DNA of 64,000 nucleotides from Gemmatimonadaceae bacterium (lineage in GTDB: Bacteria; Gemmatimonadota; Gemmatimonadetes; Gemmatimonadales; Gemmatimonadaceae). How positions within the stretch are numbered: the first letter of the stretch is position 1; each line of letters begins with the position of its first letter. Position numbers and translations under genes: made by a program. Below the pieces are notes generated by a model that worked only from the letters and a program-made list of their open reading frames with translations, ran no database searches and was not told where the DNA came from. Positions 8,835 through 18,253 of the stretch are shown here, one piece after another. The stretch spans positions 3,069,192-3,133,191 of the forward strand of contig JAHBVT010000001.1 in the NCBI GenBank assembly GCA_019637355.1. The letters run 5' to 3'.

Positions 8835-9667
8835 TGCGCGTTCGCTGGTCCATACTCGTCGCGCTGTTGCTCGTCTCGGCGTCGCTCGCCGCGCAGGGCG
8901 TGATTGTGTCCCCTCCGGTGCTCGCGATGGACCATCGCACGCGTGCCGGTGCGCTCGAGCTGTTCAATCCTGGTGATCGACCGACGGAGGTACAGGTCGA
9001 GTTGGTGTTCGGCTATCCCGTCACAGACTCGCTTGGGCAGTACCGACTGGAGACTCCGCCGACGGTGCCGACGGGAATGCGTGCCGCGACCTCGTGGCTG
9101 GAGGTGTATCCGGCCCGGCTGACGATTCCGGCCGGTGGTCGCCAGACGGTGCGGTTCCTGGCGCGCCCCCCGGCGACGTTGGCCGATGGCGAGTATCTCA
9201 CGCGCATCGTCGTCGCGTCCAAGTACGCGCCGCGGGCCGCCGCAGAAGAGTCGGCGGCCATCAGCACCGAGCTCAGCATCGAGGTGAAGGCGGTGACCAC
9301 GCTCCTGTACCGTAAGGGCGCCGTCGAGACCGAGATTGCGATCGCGCCCCCGCGCGTCCGGCAGCACGGCGATACGCTTGATATCCGCCTCGCCCTGACG
9401 CCGGCCGGGACTGCCGCGTTTCTCGGGACGCTGCGCTTCACGCTCGAGTCCACGGACGGCAGCGTCGTGGCGACGCACGATCAGCCGGTAAGCATCTACG
9501 TGCCGGTCGATCCGCTCATTCGAATGGCGATTCCCGGCCTCGCCGCAGGCGACTACAGTTTGCGCATCACACCGCTCGCTGTACGCAGCGATGTGCCGCC
9601 CGGAACACTTGCGCCCCTGCGCGCGAGTCCGGGATTCCGGCTCCCGCTGCGCGTCACGCGTCCGTAG
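8834..9667 (+). CDS. Periplasmic pilus assembly chaperone (PapD-like)
   Basis: 277 residues from ATG 8834, overlapping the previous stop. After a signal peptide (LLLVSASLAAQ) come features of an FGS/FGL chaperone N-domain: SPPVLAMDHRTRAGALELFN, RLTIPAGGRQTVRFLAR. A second immunoglobulin-like domain follows with ...EIAIAPPRV. Such chaperones donate a strand to pilin subunits and hand them to the usher. The family match is by pattern and by context with the usher gene 15 bases downstream. Confidence 0.75.
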   Translation: MRVRWSILVALLLVSASLAAQGVIVSPPVLAMDHRTRAGALELFNPGDRPTEVQVELVFGYPVTDSLGQYRLETPPTVPTGMRAATSWLEVYPARLTIPAGGRQTVRFLARPPATLADGEYLTRIVVASKYAPRAAAEESAAISTELSIEVKAVTTLLYRKGAVETEIAIAPPRVRQHGDTLDIRLALTPAGTAAFLGTLRFTLESTDGSVVATHDQPVSIYVPVDPLIRMAIPGLAAGDYSLRITPLAVRSDVPPGTLAPLRASPGFRLPLRVTRP

Positions 9668-9682
9668 GGCGCGATCGCGCGC

Positions 9683-12265
9683 GTGCGCCGATCCGGTCGC
9701 ACACTGCCGCGCGCTGCGCGGCTGGCGTTGCATTGTGCCCTCCTGTGCACGGCGACCGTTGGTGCACCGGCGCTCGGCGCGCAGGACAGCGTCGAGACGG
9801 TGCTTGTCAGCGTGGTCCTTCCCGGTTTGCGCGCGCAGGTCCTTCCGGGGTTGCGTCGCGGCGAACGCATCGCACTACCTCTGCGCGACGTGCTCACTCT
9901 CGTCGACGTCCCCGCGACCGGCGATGACTCCGCCGTCGTCCGATTCGTGCGTCCGCGGGATGGCGCCGTCGTGCGGCTTGAGGCGGCGCGTGGCCGCATC
10001 AGCGTCGGGCGGCGCGCGGGCGCACCCGCGCCTAGCCACGTTCTCCTGCGCGAGGGCGTGGCGTATGTGGATACCGAGGAACTCGGCAACGCAATCGGCG
10101 CACGCCTGGTCGTGGAATGGGCGTCCCTGAGCGTCGAGATCGTCGACGCCGAGTCGCTTCCGCCGGTCGACGCCGTCAGGCGGGCGCAGCGCCACGCGCG
10201 ACTGCTGGAGCCAACGCACGTCGAGCCCGTCGGCGCGGCGCGTCCGCTGTCGCGTGACTGGGTCGGTGGCGGAACGCTGGACTATCTCCTGCAGGTACCC
10301 GATAGCCGTCCGCTTGGCACCGGGACCTATCTCGCCTCGATGGGCGGCTCGATTCTCGGCGGCGCGCTCGAAGGCATCGTCGCCGGCCGCCTCGACGGCG
10401 AACACGCGCAGCATTCGGCCTCTTGGCTCGGGGTGTGGCGGGACCGCCGGTGGCTTGCGCAGGCGCGTCTCGGCGATGGTGCGGCGAGCGGGCCGCGCGG
10501 CACGGCGTTGCGCGGCATCGCGCTGACGAACGCGCCGTTCCTGCGCCCTCTCGACTACGGGCTCATTCCGGTGCGTGCCGCGGGGGACAGCACCTGGGAA
10601 GTCGAGAGCTTCGTGAACGGCAGGCTCGTCCGCGTCGACACGCTGCGGGGCTCACGTGATGCCGTGCCCATCGCGGCGAGTTACGGCGGCAATGTCATCG
10701 ATCTGGTGGCCCGCGGTCCGGGTGGGGCGCTGTTACGGACGGAACGATTCCTCGCGCTGACCGCGGATGAATTCCTGCCGGCCGGGCGCGCCGAGTATGG
10801 CCTGAGCGCCGGGCAGTGCCGTTTCACGGTCTGTGATGTGGCGGGGAATGCGGATTTCCGCGTCGGCCTTACGCCAGTCCTGACGTTGCGCGCCGGGGCT
10901 GACTACCAGCGCGGCGTCGGTGGGCGCGGCGTGGCACGCCCGTACGGCGCGGTCTCGTGGCTCGCGACCACCACGCTCTCCGCCACGGCATTCGCGCAGT
11001 CCACGAGCGACGCCAGCGCGGTACTGCGTTGGCAACCGTCGATCGATCGCGCGGTGTTGCTGGAGCGCAGCAGCACCGCGCGCAACAATCCGTTTGCCGG
11101 TGGACCGGGCACCGGCGCGCAGGAACGGTTGAATGCAACCGTATTCCTGCGCCCGGCGCGGTGGAACGACGCCGTGTTCGTGAACGGACTGTGGCGCGGC
11201 GAACACGGCGACCACGGGCGCGCGACGCGCGCGCGGGTCGCGCTTGGCCTGCGCTCGCGGGTCGGACAGGTTTTTCCGTATCTCCAGTACGACGCGGCCG
11301 CGCGTCCGCTCGCGGCGCCGTCGTCGCACTACGCGAGCGGATTCGCCTGGTTCGCCTCGCCGTCACCCCGGTGGGGCCCGCGGTGGTCGCGCTACTGGGG
11401 TTATCTGTCGGCCGACCTGCGCGATGATCGCCGGGGGACGCTCAGCGCGACGCTGGCGCGGACGCTGTCAGCCGCGCTGCGTCTTGAGCTCACGGCCACC
11501 GGGGCGTCGGCGGCGCCGCCGCACTTTGGCTTGCGCGTGTACACGGATTTGCCGCGCGCCCGCATCATCTCGTCAACGCAGTATGATGCCGTCGGCGGGT
11601 ATCAAGGAACGCATCAGGTGCAAGGGGCGGCGTATGTGGATGCGCCGCGCCGCGCCATCGGCGCGGTGCGCGGCCCGCTCCTCCTGCGTGGCGGCGTCGG
11701 AGGTCGGGTGTTCCTCGACCTCGACGGCGACGGCGTACTGGGTCCCGACGAAATGCCACTGGCCGGTGTCTCGGTCCGCGTCGGTGCGGCGACCGCCAGC
11801 ACCGATGCGGGCGGCTGGTACCACGTCTGGGACGTCCTGCCGTTCGAACCGGTCCGCGTCGAACTGGACGCACTCACGCTCGAATCGCCGCTGTGGGTGC
11901 CCGCGTTGGCAGGACTCGAGGTCGAGCCGACCCCCAACAGCGTCCGCCGCGTGGACCTTCCCGTGCTCTCGGGAGGCATCGTCGAGGGCGTCGTGCAGCG
12001 TCGCGTCGATGCCGATTCGACCGTTCCCGTGCCCGCCTTCGCGCTGACGTTGAGTGCGACGGATGGCGGGCGCCGGCACCGCGTGACGACGTTCAGCGAT
12101 GGCGGGTTCGTCATCTTCGGCTTGGCGCCGGGTAGCTATCGGGTCGAAGCGGCCACGGCGCCGTGGGTCGTGCACACGCCGGCAACGATCGAGGTGCGAC
12201 GCCTGCCCGACGGTGACCGCGTCAGGGGCCTCCGCGTATTCGTCAGCGTCCTCGCCGACCCGTGA
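9683..12265 (+). CDS. Outer-membrane usher-like protein with C-terminal SdrD-B-like domain
   Basis: 860 residues from a GTG start, signal peptide ending near LGAQD. The middle ~500 residues have the alternating strand pattern of a large beta-barrel with usher-type segments (SFVNGRLVRVDTLRG, LPAGRAEYGLSAGQCRF). After about residue 670 there is VFLDLDGDGVLGPDEMPLAGVSV, an SdrD-B-like fold with a DxDxDG calcium-loop pattern, followed by carboxypeptidase-regulatory-like strands. It should export and assemble the three upstream subunits. The Ca-loop domain is unusual for classic FimD/PapC ushers. Confidence 0.7.
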   Translation: MRRSGRTLPRAARLALHCALLCTATVGAPALGAQDSVETVLVSVVLPGLRAQVLPGLRRGERIALPLRDVLTLVDVPATGDDSAVVRFVRPRDGAVVRLEAARGRISVGRRAGAPAPSHVLLREGVAYVDTEELGNAIGARLVVEWASLSVEIVDAESLPPVDAVRRAQRHARLLEPTHVEPVGAARPLSRDWVGGGTLDYLLQVPDSRPLGTGTYLASMGGSILGGALEGIVAGRLDGEHAQHSASWLGVWRDRRWLAQARLGDGAASGPRGTALRGIALTNAPFLRPLDYGLIPVRAAGDSTWEVESFVNGRLVRVDTLRGSRDAVPIAASYGGNVIDLVARGPGGALLRTERFLALTADEFLPAGRAEYGLSAGQCRFTVCDVAGNADFRVGLTPVLTLRAGADYQRGVGGRGVARPYGAVSWLATTTLSATAFAQSTSDASAVLRWQPSIDRAVLLERSSTARNNPFAGGPGTGAQERLNATVFLRPARWNDAVFVNGLWRGEHGDHGRATRARVALGLRSRVGQVFPYLQYDAAARPLAAPSSHYASGFAWFASPSPRWGPRWSRYWGYLSADLRDDRRGTLSATLARTLSAALRLELTATGASAAPPHFGLRVYTDLPRARIISSTQYDAVGGYQGTHQVQGAAYVDAPRRAIGAVRGPLLLRGGVGGRVFLDLDGDGVLGPDEMPLAGVSVRVGAATASTDAGGWYHVWDVLPFEPVRVELDALTLESPLWVPALAGLEVEPTPNSVRRVDLPVLSGGIVEGVVQRRVDADSTVPVPAFALTLSATDGGRRHRVTTFSDGGFVIFGLAPGSYRVEAATAPWVVHTPATIEVRRLPDGDRVRGLRVFVSVLADP

Positions 12266-12300
12266 GCATCGATCACGTCAACGTGCGCAGGTTCCGCCCC

Positions 12301-13083
12301 TCAGCGCGGTGCCTCGAGCTCGCGCACCCACACGTTCCGGAAGCGCACCGGATCCCCGTGATCCTGCAGCGCGATCGGTAGCCGATCCTCGTGCGCTTCA
12401 TACCTTGCGGCACGCATATGCGCCGTCGCGCCGGCGAAGGCGACCGCGTCGTGCACGAGCACCCCGTTGTGCAGCACCGTGATGCGCGCCGGTTCGAGGA
12501 CACTGCCGTCAACGCCGAAGCGCGGGCGGCGAAACACGATGTCATAGGCTTGCCACTCACCGGGCGGCCGCGCCGCATTCACCAGCGGCGGCTGCTGGCC
12601 GTACAGCGCTGCTGCCTGCCCGTCGGCGTAGGTCTCATTCTCGTACGAATCCAGAATCTGCACTTCGTAGCGCCCCATCAGGAACACGCCGCTGTTGCTG
12701 CGGTTCTGTCCCGATCCGCTGGGCGGAGTTGCGGCGCGCCACTCGATGTGCAGTTGGATGTCGCCGAAGCCGCGTGCGGTCTGGATGCCGCCCGTACCGC
12801 GCACGACTTCCATCGCGCCATCCACGATGCGCCAGCGCGCGGGCTGGCCGTCGCCGCTGCGCCAGGCCGCGAGGCTCGCGCCGTCAAAGAGCACAATGGC
12901 ATCTGAGGGAGGCGCCACCGGCGCACCCGCAGGTCCTGGCGTGACCACCGGCGGCTTGGGACGCTCCATCGAATGCACGGGCCAGGTAGGCGCGGCTTGA
13001 GCCGCGGCGATGCCCTGCACGTTTGGAGTATTTCCCACGAGGGCCATCGCGAGTGCCGTGACGCAGGTCCAATAGCGGGGCAT
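12301..13083 (-). CDS. DUF1080 (3-keto-disaccharide hydrolase-like) secreted protein
   Basis: 260 residues with a signal peptide. The concanavalin-like DUF1080 domain is clear: IVLFDGASLAAWRSGDG, WRIVDGAMEVV, FGDIQLHIEWR, SNSGVFLMGRYEVQILDSY, PARITVLHNGVLVHD. Members bind or hydrolyse 3-keto-glycosides and similar sugars. Single gene, convergent with the pilus operon; no sugar genes nearby, so its substrate is open. Confidence 0.88.
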   Translation of the reverse strand: MPRYWTCVTALAMALVGNTPNVQGIAAAQAAPTWPVHSMERPKPPVVTPGPAGAPVAPPSDAIVLFDGASLAAWRSGDGQPARWRIVDGAMEVVRGTGGIQTARGFGDIQLHIEWRAATPPSGSGQNRSNSGVFLMGRYEVQILDSYENETYADGQAAALYGQQPPLVNAARPPGEWQAYDIVFRRPRFGVDGSVLEPARITVLHNGVLVHDAVAFAGATAHMRAARYEAHEDRLPIALQDHGDPVRFRNVWVRELEAPR

Positions 13084-13147
13084 TCCTCAAGGTACCCCGC
13101 AGTCTTCCGAGCGGCAAACCCGCGCGCCCGCGCCACCTCCGCCGCGC

Positions 13148-13960
13148 CTATCCGCCGCGTCCCGTCCAGATCGCGACGATCCCGCAACTGCCGCGTCCGC
13201 CCATCGCGCGGGCCTGAATTTCCGCCGGGGCGGTCGCGGCGCTCGGGTACACCTCGATCGCCGCGATCTCGAGTCCGTTCACCAGTTCGTCGATGCTCGT
13301 GTCTTCGCGTTGGCGCGCCGTCCCTCGAGAATTGATGGACGTCGTGCCAGCGGCGTTCTCCTCAAGCGTGCGAACGCGCACGCCGTCCACAAGAATGGTG
13401 TAGCCGCAGCGGCCACGCCCCAGCAGCGTCGCCACCTGCCGCGGGCCGGTGCGCTGGATGCTCACATACTGCGATCCCCGAAAGGCCTGCGACGGCCTGC
13501 TCGGCGAGATGCGCTCGAGGTCCTCGGGCGTGATGAACTCACCGGTGTAGGCGCCGGCGCGCACGCGATCGAAGCGATCGTAGAACCCACGCGCGACGAG
13601 CAGGTTGTTGCGACGCTCCGAGATGACGATCGCCGAGAGTGAACGCGCGACCGGCGTCAGCACGATGAGCGTCGGCGCGTTGCCTTGGCGTAGCACTGCA
13701 CTGGTCGGCTGGTAGCCGATGCGCCGCACCGTGACGAGGATGGAATCCGCCCGCTGCGGGAGTTCCAGGCTCGCGCGGCCGAGGCTGTCCGCAATGCGAC
13801 GGCCGCCGAGGTTCGCTTCGAGGAGCGCGAAGGGGACGGCCACGCCGGCGGTGTCCGCGATGCGGACCTGGATCGACGCCTGTGCGGTGAGTGGTGCGCC
13901 GCCGACGATGGTCATCAACGAAACAATGCAGGCCAAGCTGCAGCGCAGGCGTGAGTCCAT
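13148..13960 (-). CDS. Secreted carboxypeptidase-regulatory/TonB-plug-like protein
   Basis: About 270 residues (start ATG 13960; an in-frame ATG at 13978 is also possible). Signal peptide, then a CarboxypepD_reg-like sandwich (IQVRIADTAGVAVPFALLE...VTVRRIGYQPTS) and a short TonB-plug-like domain (GYTILVDGVRV...INELVNGLEIAAIEVYPS type). There is no barrel, so it is a stand-alone plug protein of unknown partner. Confidence 0.7.
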   Translation of the reverse strand: MDSRLRCSLACIVSLMTIVGGAPLTAQASIQVRIADTAGVAVPFALLEANLGGRRIADSLGRASLELPQRADSILVTVRRIGYQPTSAVLRQGNAPTLIVLTPVARSLSAIVISERRNNLLVARGFYDRFDRVRAGAYTGEFITPEDLERISPSRPSQAFRGSQYVSIQRTGPRQVATLLGRGRCGYTILVDGVRVRTLEENAAGTTSINSRGTARQREDTSIDELVNGLEIAAIEVYPSAATAPAEIQARAMGGRGSCGIVAIWTGRGG

Positions 13961-14016
13961 CGGAAGAGTGTACGGCACAGCCGGCAGGCGCGCCAGACGC
14001 TTGTGCCGGCACCCGA

Positions 14017-14838
14017 CTACGTCGTGCGCGCCCGATAGCGCGCCGGGCTCTCGCCAAAGGTCCGGTGGAACGCGTTGGTGAAATGGGATTGGTCGTAGAA
14101 GCCCGCCTTCAACGCGATCACGGAAAGCGCTTCACCACTGCGGCGAAGCTCCTCGGCCGCCCACTCGAGCCGCAGCCGACGCACGCGCTCGCCCACGCTG
14201 ACGCCAAACTGTGCGCGATACGCCCGCGCCAGCGCGGACGGACTCACCTGGACCTCGTGTGCGACCTGGCTCAGCGTCAGCGGGGTCGCGAAGAGCGTGT
14301 GGACGATCTCGTCCGCGCGCAGGAGCCACGCCGGCGTCCGGCGACCGGCGTCGCGCACGTGCTCGCGGGCGAGGCGCGCGAAGAGCTCGAGGAGCGCGCT
14401 CTCGACCACCAGCGGCGCGATGTCGTCACCGGACTCGAGCTCTGCGACGATGCGACTGAACGTCGCCCGCGCGCCCGAGCCGCGCAGGTAGAATTCGCCA
14501 TCGAGCAACCGCGCGATGGAGGGCGAGTCCACGAAGCGCGCCGGGTCTACGTCGACGCGCACGCCGCGCACGTCGCTGTGGGCGAAGCGATCCGAATGCT
14601 TCTCGCCGACCGCGGTCAGCTTGAGCGTATCGCTGGTGCAGTCCAGTGCGCGGCCGCGGGAGTACTCGTCGAAGCGTCCGTGCAGCACATAGCACAAGGA
14701 CGGCTGATCGTGCCAATGCACCGCCAACGCGGAGCCCACGGCGTGCGTGCCGGTCATCACCTCAAACCCTGGAACGCGCACGGAGCGGGAGGTCGGCGGC
14801 GCCGGTCGCGAGGCGCGAGCGGTGGGTGGGGCTGACAT
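14017..14838 (-). CDS. AraC-family transcriptional regulator
   Basis: 273 residues from ATG 14838, with a strong GGAGGAGG site just upstream. The N-terminal ~120 residues look like a cupin-type sensor (HWHDQPSLCYVLHG). The C-terminal ~100 residues carry two helix-turn-helix motifs, the second with the AraC signature ALKAGFYDQSHFTNAFHRTFGESPARYR. Target genes are not evident; it is divergent from the cupredoxin lipoprotein at 14972. Confidence 0.88.
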   Translation of the reverse strand: MSAPPTARASRPAPPTSRSVRVPGFEVMTGTHAVGSALAVHWHDQPSLCYVLHGRFDEYSRGRALDCTSDTLKLTAVGEKHSDRFAHSDVRGVRVDVDPARFVDSPSIARLLDGEFYLRGSGARATFSRIVAELESGDDIAPLVVESALLELFARLAREHVRDAGRRTPAWLLRADEIVHTLFATPLTLSQVAHEVQVSPSALARAYRAQFGVSVGERVRRLRLEWAAEELRRSGEALSVIALKAGFYDQSHFTNAFHRTFGESPARYRARTT

Positions 14839-14971
14839 TCCCTCCTCCTGGGCAACGGAATGGGCGGAGCGTCCAAGCGAGCCACGATGCTCCAAGCGCT
14901 TTCGGCGTACCTCTCCTACCCTGAATGCACGAGGATGTGTCACGACCGCTCCCGCTCTCGACGAGGATTGG

Positions 14972-15454
14972 ATGGACCGAGTTCGGCTTGGAAGACCGGC
15001 GACCGCAGCACGCCGTCTCGCCGTCGCGCTACTCGTGGCGCTGACCGCGGCAACGGTTGCGTGCAGTGACAGCGGAACGCCATCCGGCCCGGGGGCGGGT
15101 CCCGGTCCCGGTCCCGGGCCCGGACCCGGACCAGGACCTGGACCTGGGCCTGGACCTGGCGGCGGCGGCGGCGGTGCACTCACCGCGGATGTCGCAATGC
15201 TGTCGGCCGACGGCTACGAGAGCGGCAACAGCTTCTCACCGCAGTCCGTCACGATCACGGTCACCGGGTCCGTCACGTGGTCCAACGCGACGCTCGGCGT
15301 GCACAACGTCACCTTCGCCACTGCCGGCGCACCCGCGAACGTCGCCAATATGAGTGGTGGCACGGCGACCCGGAGCTTCCCGACCGCCGGTACGTTCGAG
15401 TATCAGTGCACCAATCACTCAGGGATGACAGGTACCGTCGTCGTCACGCCGTAA
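14972..15454 (+). CDS. Cupredoxin lipoprotein with Gly-Pro linker
   Basis: 160 residues. Lipobox ATVACS, then a (Gly-Pro)n spacer of about 25 residues and a ~95-residue cupredoxin. Type-1 copper ligands are visible: the His of GVHNVTF and the C..H..M set of YQCTNHSGMTG. It should be a lipid-anchored periplasmic blue-copper electron carrier held away from the membrane by the rigid linker. A closely related domain is encoded at 16548-16886. Confidence 0.82.
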   Translation: MDRVRLGRPATAARRLAVALLVALTAATVACSDSGTPSGPGAGPGPGPGPGPGPGPGPGPGPGGGGGGALTADVAMLSADGYESGNSFSPQSVTITVTGSVTWSNATLGVHNVTFATAGAPANVANMSGGTATRSFPTAGTFEYQCTNHSGMTGTVVVTP

Positions 15455-15471
15455 GCGCGCGCGATCCGCGT

Positions 15472-16551
15472 TCACGGTGTGACGATCACCAACCCTTTCA
15501 TATGCGGGTGCGGCTCGCAGACGTACTCGAAGCGGCCGGGCGTCGTGAAGCGCCGCAGGTAGCGTTGCTCTGCCATCAGGAATCCGCTGCGCCACGCGCC
15601 CCCTGGATCCGCGACCGTGTGCGGCACCGGGTCGTCATTGATCCACTCCACCCACTGACCCACGCGGATGTGCACGGTGTCCGCCTTGAAGGCGAGGTCG
15701 CGGACGCGCACGCGTACCGTGTCCGATGCCCTTGCCTCGCCGACGGACGGATCGTCGTCCCCGGGACGGAACACGCGCCTCCACTGCGCCGCCGAGCCCA
15801 GCGGCGCGATGAACGTGAAGCCGTAGCGGCGGGGCTGCGGTCCGATGACCTTGGTGCGCGAGGCACCCTGCAACGTCGGTGCGCCGCCGTTGGACGCGTG
15901 AAAGGCGAACTGATGTCGCGTCCCGGGAATCGCCAGCGTGATGCCGCCGGTCCACACGGTGCCGAAGGTGTCGGGACTGAACGTTCGGCCGAGGTCGCCA
16001 CCGACGCTCAGGTACGGCGTGAGCGCGAACGATGCGCCACCACTGGCCGCCACGCCGGCCGCTCCCGTGCCAAACGCATCGCTGAACCCCCGCGCCTCGG
16101 CCACCAGCGTGATCCGGCCGCTACGCGTCGTGGTGGTTGCCGCCACGTCGACGCTGCGCGCGGCCGAGTTGTAGGCGAGCAGCGTGCTGAGCCCGAGGCG
16201 CGTTCCCGACAGCGCGCGATAGGCCACCCACCACTGCCGCTCATTGCCACCGAACGACTCGGCAGTCACTTCGCTGTTGGACGTGAAGTCGAGTCCGATG
16301 GCGATGCGCTCCGTGACGGCGGTGCCGACCACGATCAGCGGGACATTCAGCAACTCGTCGCCACCGCCGATGAACTCAAAGCGGTGCGAGAGCAGCAGCG
16401 CCGGTTGCCCGGGTGCCATCGTCCACGGCGCGCGCGTGTTCGGCGTGGCGTCCATCGGTCGCTGCGCGTGGGACCGCGACGGTGCCGCAAACAGCAGCGC
16501 GGCGAGCATCACTAGCGCGCCCGGGCACCACCAGCGGCAGCGCAGCGTCAC
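15472..16551 (-). CDS. Beta-barrel protein fused to a C-terminal cupredoxin
   Basis: 359 residues, GTG start overlapping the upstream stop (GTGA). Signal peptide, then ~230 residues resembling the DUF5777-type outer-membrane barrel (LLLSHRFEFIGGG, RIAIGLDFTSNSEV). The last ~100 residues form a cupredoxin with DPVPHTVADPGG and YVCEPHPHMKG, giving His, Cys, His, Met copper ligands. A barrel-cupredoxin fusion is unusual and would put a copper site next to the outer membrane. Translated with the upstream cupredoxin. Confidence 0.7.
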   Translation of the reverse strand: MTLRCRWWCPGALVMLAALLFAAPSRSHAQRPMDATPNTRAPWTMAPGQPALLLSHRFEFIGGGDELLNVPLIVVGTAVTERIAIGLDFTSNSEVTAESFGGNERQWWVAYRALSGTRLGLSTLLAYNSAARSVDVAATTTTRSGRITLVAEARGFSDAFGTGAAGVAASGGASFALTPYLSVGGDLGRTFSPDTFGTVWTGGITLAIPGTRHQFAFHASNGGAPTLQGASRTKVIGPQPRRYGFTFIAPLGSAAQWRRVFRPGDDDPSVGEARASDTVRVRVRDLAFKADTVHIRVGQWVEWINDDPVPHTVADPGGAWRSGFLMAEQRYLRRFTTPGRFEYVCEPHPHMKGLVIVTP

Positions 16552-16886
16552 TGGACGGTGATCGAGCCGACCATCCCGGCGTGGTTCGTGCAGGAGAAGT
16601 CGAAGGTGCCCGCGGTCGGGAAGCTGCGCGAGTTCTGTCCCGAACTGTGGTCGCCGACGTTCGCTGGCGAGCCCGCCGTCGAGAAGGTCACGTTGTGCAG
16701 CACGCCGCTCGGATTCCGGAAGGTCACCGACTCGGTGGCGTCGATGGTCAACGATGCAGGCACGAAACTGGTCGAACTCATCGAGATGGTGTTGCCTGCA
16801 GGCGCGGCGGGGCCGTCACTGCTGCAGGCCTGCGCGGCGGCCAGCAGCAGGGCACCACAGATCACGGAACAGGGCAAGCGCGACAT
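16548..16886 (-). CDS. Cupredoxin lipoprotein
   Basis: 112 residues: lipobox AAQACS, then a plastocyanin-like domain with VLHNVTF and SCTNHAGMVG, the type-1 copper ligands. Closely similar to the cupredoxin at 14972-15454 but without the Gly-Pro spacer. First gene of a two-gene unit with the barrel-cupredoxin fusion, so both copper proteins are probably used together in periplasmic electron transfer. Confidence 0.82.
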   Translation of the reverse strand: MSRLPCSVICGALLLAAAQACSSDGPAAPAGNTISMSSTSFVPASLTIDATESVTFRNPSGVLHNVTFSTAGSPANVGDHSSGQNSRSFPTAGTFDFSCTNHAGMVGSITVQ

Positions 16887-16992
16887 CACGGCCTCCGGTG
16901 TGCACGAAAAGGACAGCACGGAGGATATCGGAGCGTCTGCGGCGCGGCTTGGAATGGGGAGCGCGAGTTGGACGGGCGTGACTTGCTCGTAC

Positions 16993-17814
16993 TCAGCGTG
17001 AGGCCGGTGTCCGCATCGCACTGATGTCAGCCTTCCGCATCTGGAACAGCAGCGGAACGGCGACGACCCACGAAATCGCCACCGTGGCCCACGCCACCAG
17101 CGAGCCGCCAAAGGCAACCGGCGCAATCGTTCCGCCGACCGCCGTCGGCACGATGCCTGTCGTGTTGTTCACCGCGGAATGCAGCAGCATCACGAGGAGC
17201 AAGCTTCCGTCGGTCTTCCAATAGAGGTAGGCGACGGCGACCGACAACGCCATCACGTGGAGCAGGTACACGAGGAACGACTGCCCCGTGCTGCCGCTAT
17301 CCGGGAGCACGAAGAGCGGGATGTGCCAGGCCGCCCACACGACACCGAGCGCAAGACTCGCGCCGCCGAGTCCCAGGTATGCCGAGAGGCGTGGAAGGGC
17401 GTAGCCGCGCCAACCCACTTCCTCACCGGCCTGCGCCAAGGTCGAGAAGGCGATGCCGAGCAGCAAGATCACTGCGGGCGTCGTGCCAAACAGCGGCCAC
17501 TCACCCGTGAGAAGGCGGTGCACGACTGCCGCGCTCAGCTTGATGACCGCGAAGTAGACGATCGCGAAGACGTACCACCGCGCGCTGACGCGCCAATGCC
17601 CGATGCGCGCGAGCAACTGGGCAACGCCGACGCGACCCTCCGCGCGCGCCGTGAACGCCAGCGCCACGATCGCCGGCGCGAAGACCCCGAGCAGGAACAC
17701 CGGTCCTTGGCCGCCGAAGAATCCGGTGTTGCCGGGTGCTGCGAGCCTTGATGCAAGCAGCCACAGCGACCAGGTGACGAAGAACGTCGAGGCGAAGTAG
17801 GCCAGTAGGCGCAT
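16993..17814 (-). CDS. CPBP-family intramembrane metalloprotease
   Basis: 273 residues with about eight hydrophobic helices. The Abi/CAAX-protease motifs are present: EEVGWRGYALPRL (EExxxR), WAAWHIPLF (second motif) and a later HSAVNN (third motif). Such membrane proteases cleave prenylated or peptide substrates in the membrane. It stands alone and overlaps none of its neighbours. Confidence 0.85.
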   Translation of the reverse strand: MRLLAYFASTFFVTWSLWLLASRLAAPGNTGFFGGQGPVFLLGVFAPAIVALAFTARAEGRVGVAQLLARIGHWRVSARWYVFAIVYFAVIKLSAAVVHRLLTGEWPLFGTTPAVILLLGIAFSTLAQAGEEVGWRGYALPRLSAYLGLGGASLALGVVWAAWHIPLFVLPDSGSTGQSFLVYLLHVMALSVAVAYLYWKTDGSLLLVMLLHSAVNNTTGIVPTAVGGTIAPVAFGGSLVAWATVAISWVVAVPLLFQMRKADISAMRTPASR

Positions 17815-17916
17815 CGGCTAACGTTGGCGTCGCCTGCCGACACGGCACAAGATGCGCAGCCAGTATCAGGCGGAGGGCAACGTTGACGGAGACCGCGATA
17901 GGGCGGAGATTGGCGT

Positions 17917-18216
17917 ATGATCCTTGGATCCGGCGACCCCACCCCGTACGACGCCACTCTGCAGATCACACTCGTGGTGCTCGCCGCGCTGCTGCTCACG
18001 GGTGCGCTGACGCACGCCCACTGGTCACCGATGGTCGCTGCGGTCACGCGACGCAGCGCCGTCATCATCGGTGTGATCGCGTTCATCGTCGTGCACCTGC
18101 GCACGCCGAGCGAGGGGAGCATCGTGGCAGCGGGACGCATCCTGACGCTGTGGCCTGCGCTCGCGGCGGTGGTGCTGATCTACGGGATCTGGAGTTGGCG
18201 AGCCGGCCGGCTCTAG
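17917..18216 (+). CDS. Small membrane protein, unknown
   Basis: 99 residues with three predicted membrane helices (TLQITLVVLAALLLTGAL, AVIIGVIAFIVVHL, PALAAVVLIYGIWSW). No family recognised. Codon use is consistent with the neighbours, with strong third-position G/C. Function unknown. Confidence 0.5.
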   Translation: MILGSGDPTPYDATLQITLVVLAALLLTGALTHAHWSPMVAAVTRRSAVIIGVIAFIVVHLRTPSEGSIVAAGRILTLWPALAAVVLIYGIWSWRAGRL

Positions 18217-18253
18217 GCGCTGCGAGCAAGGCGCGCGCGGGCGCCGTCGCGAC

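Noticed and set aside
15086-15180. Short repeats that might be a CRISPR-like array
   Set aside because: They are in-frame Gly-Pro codons without spacers.
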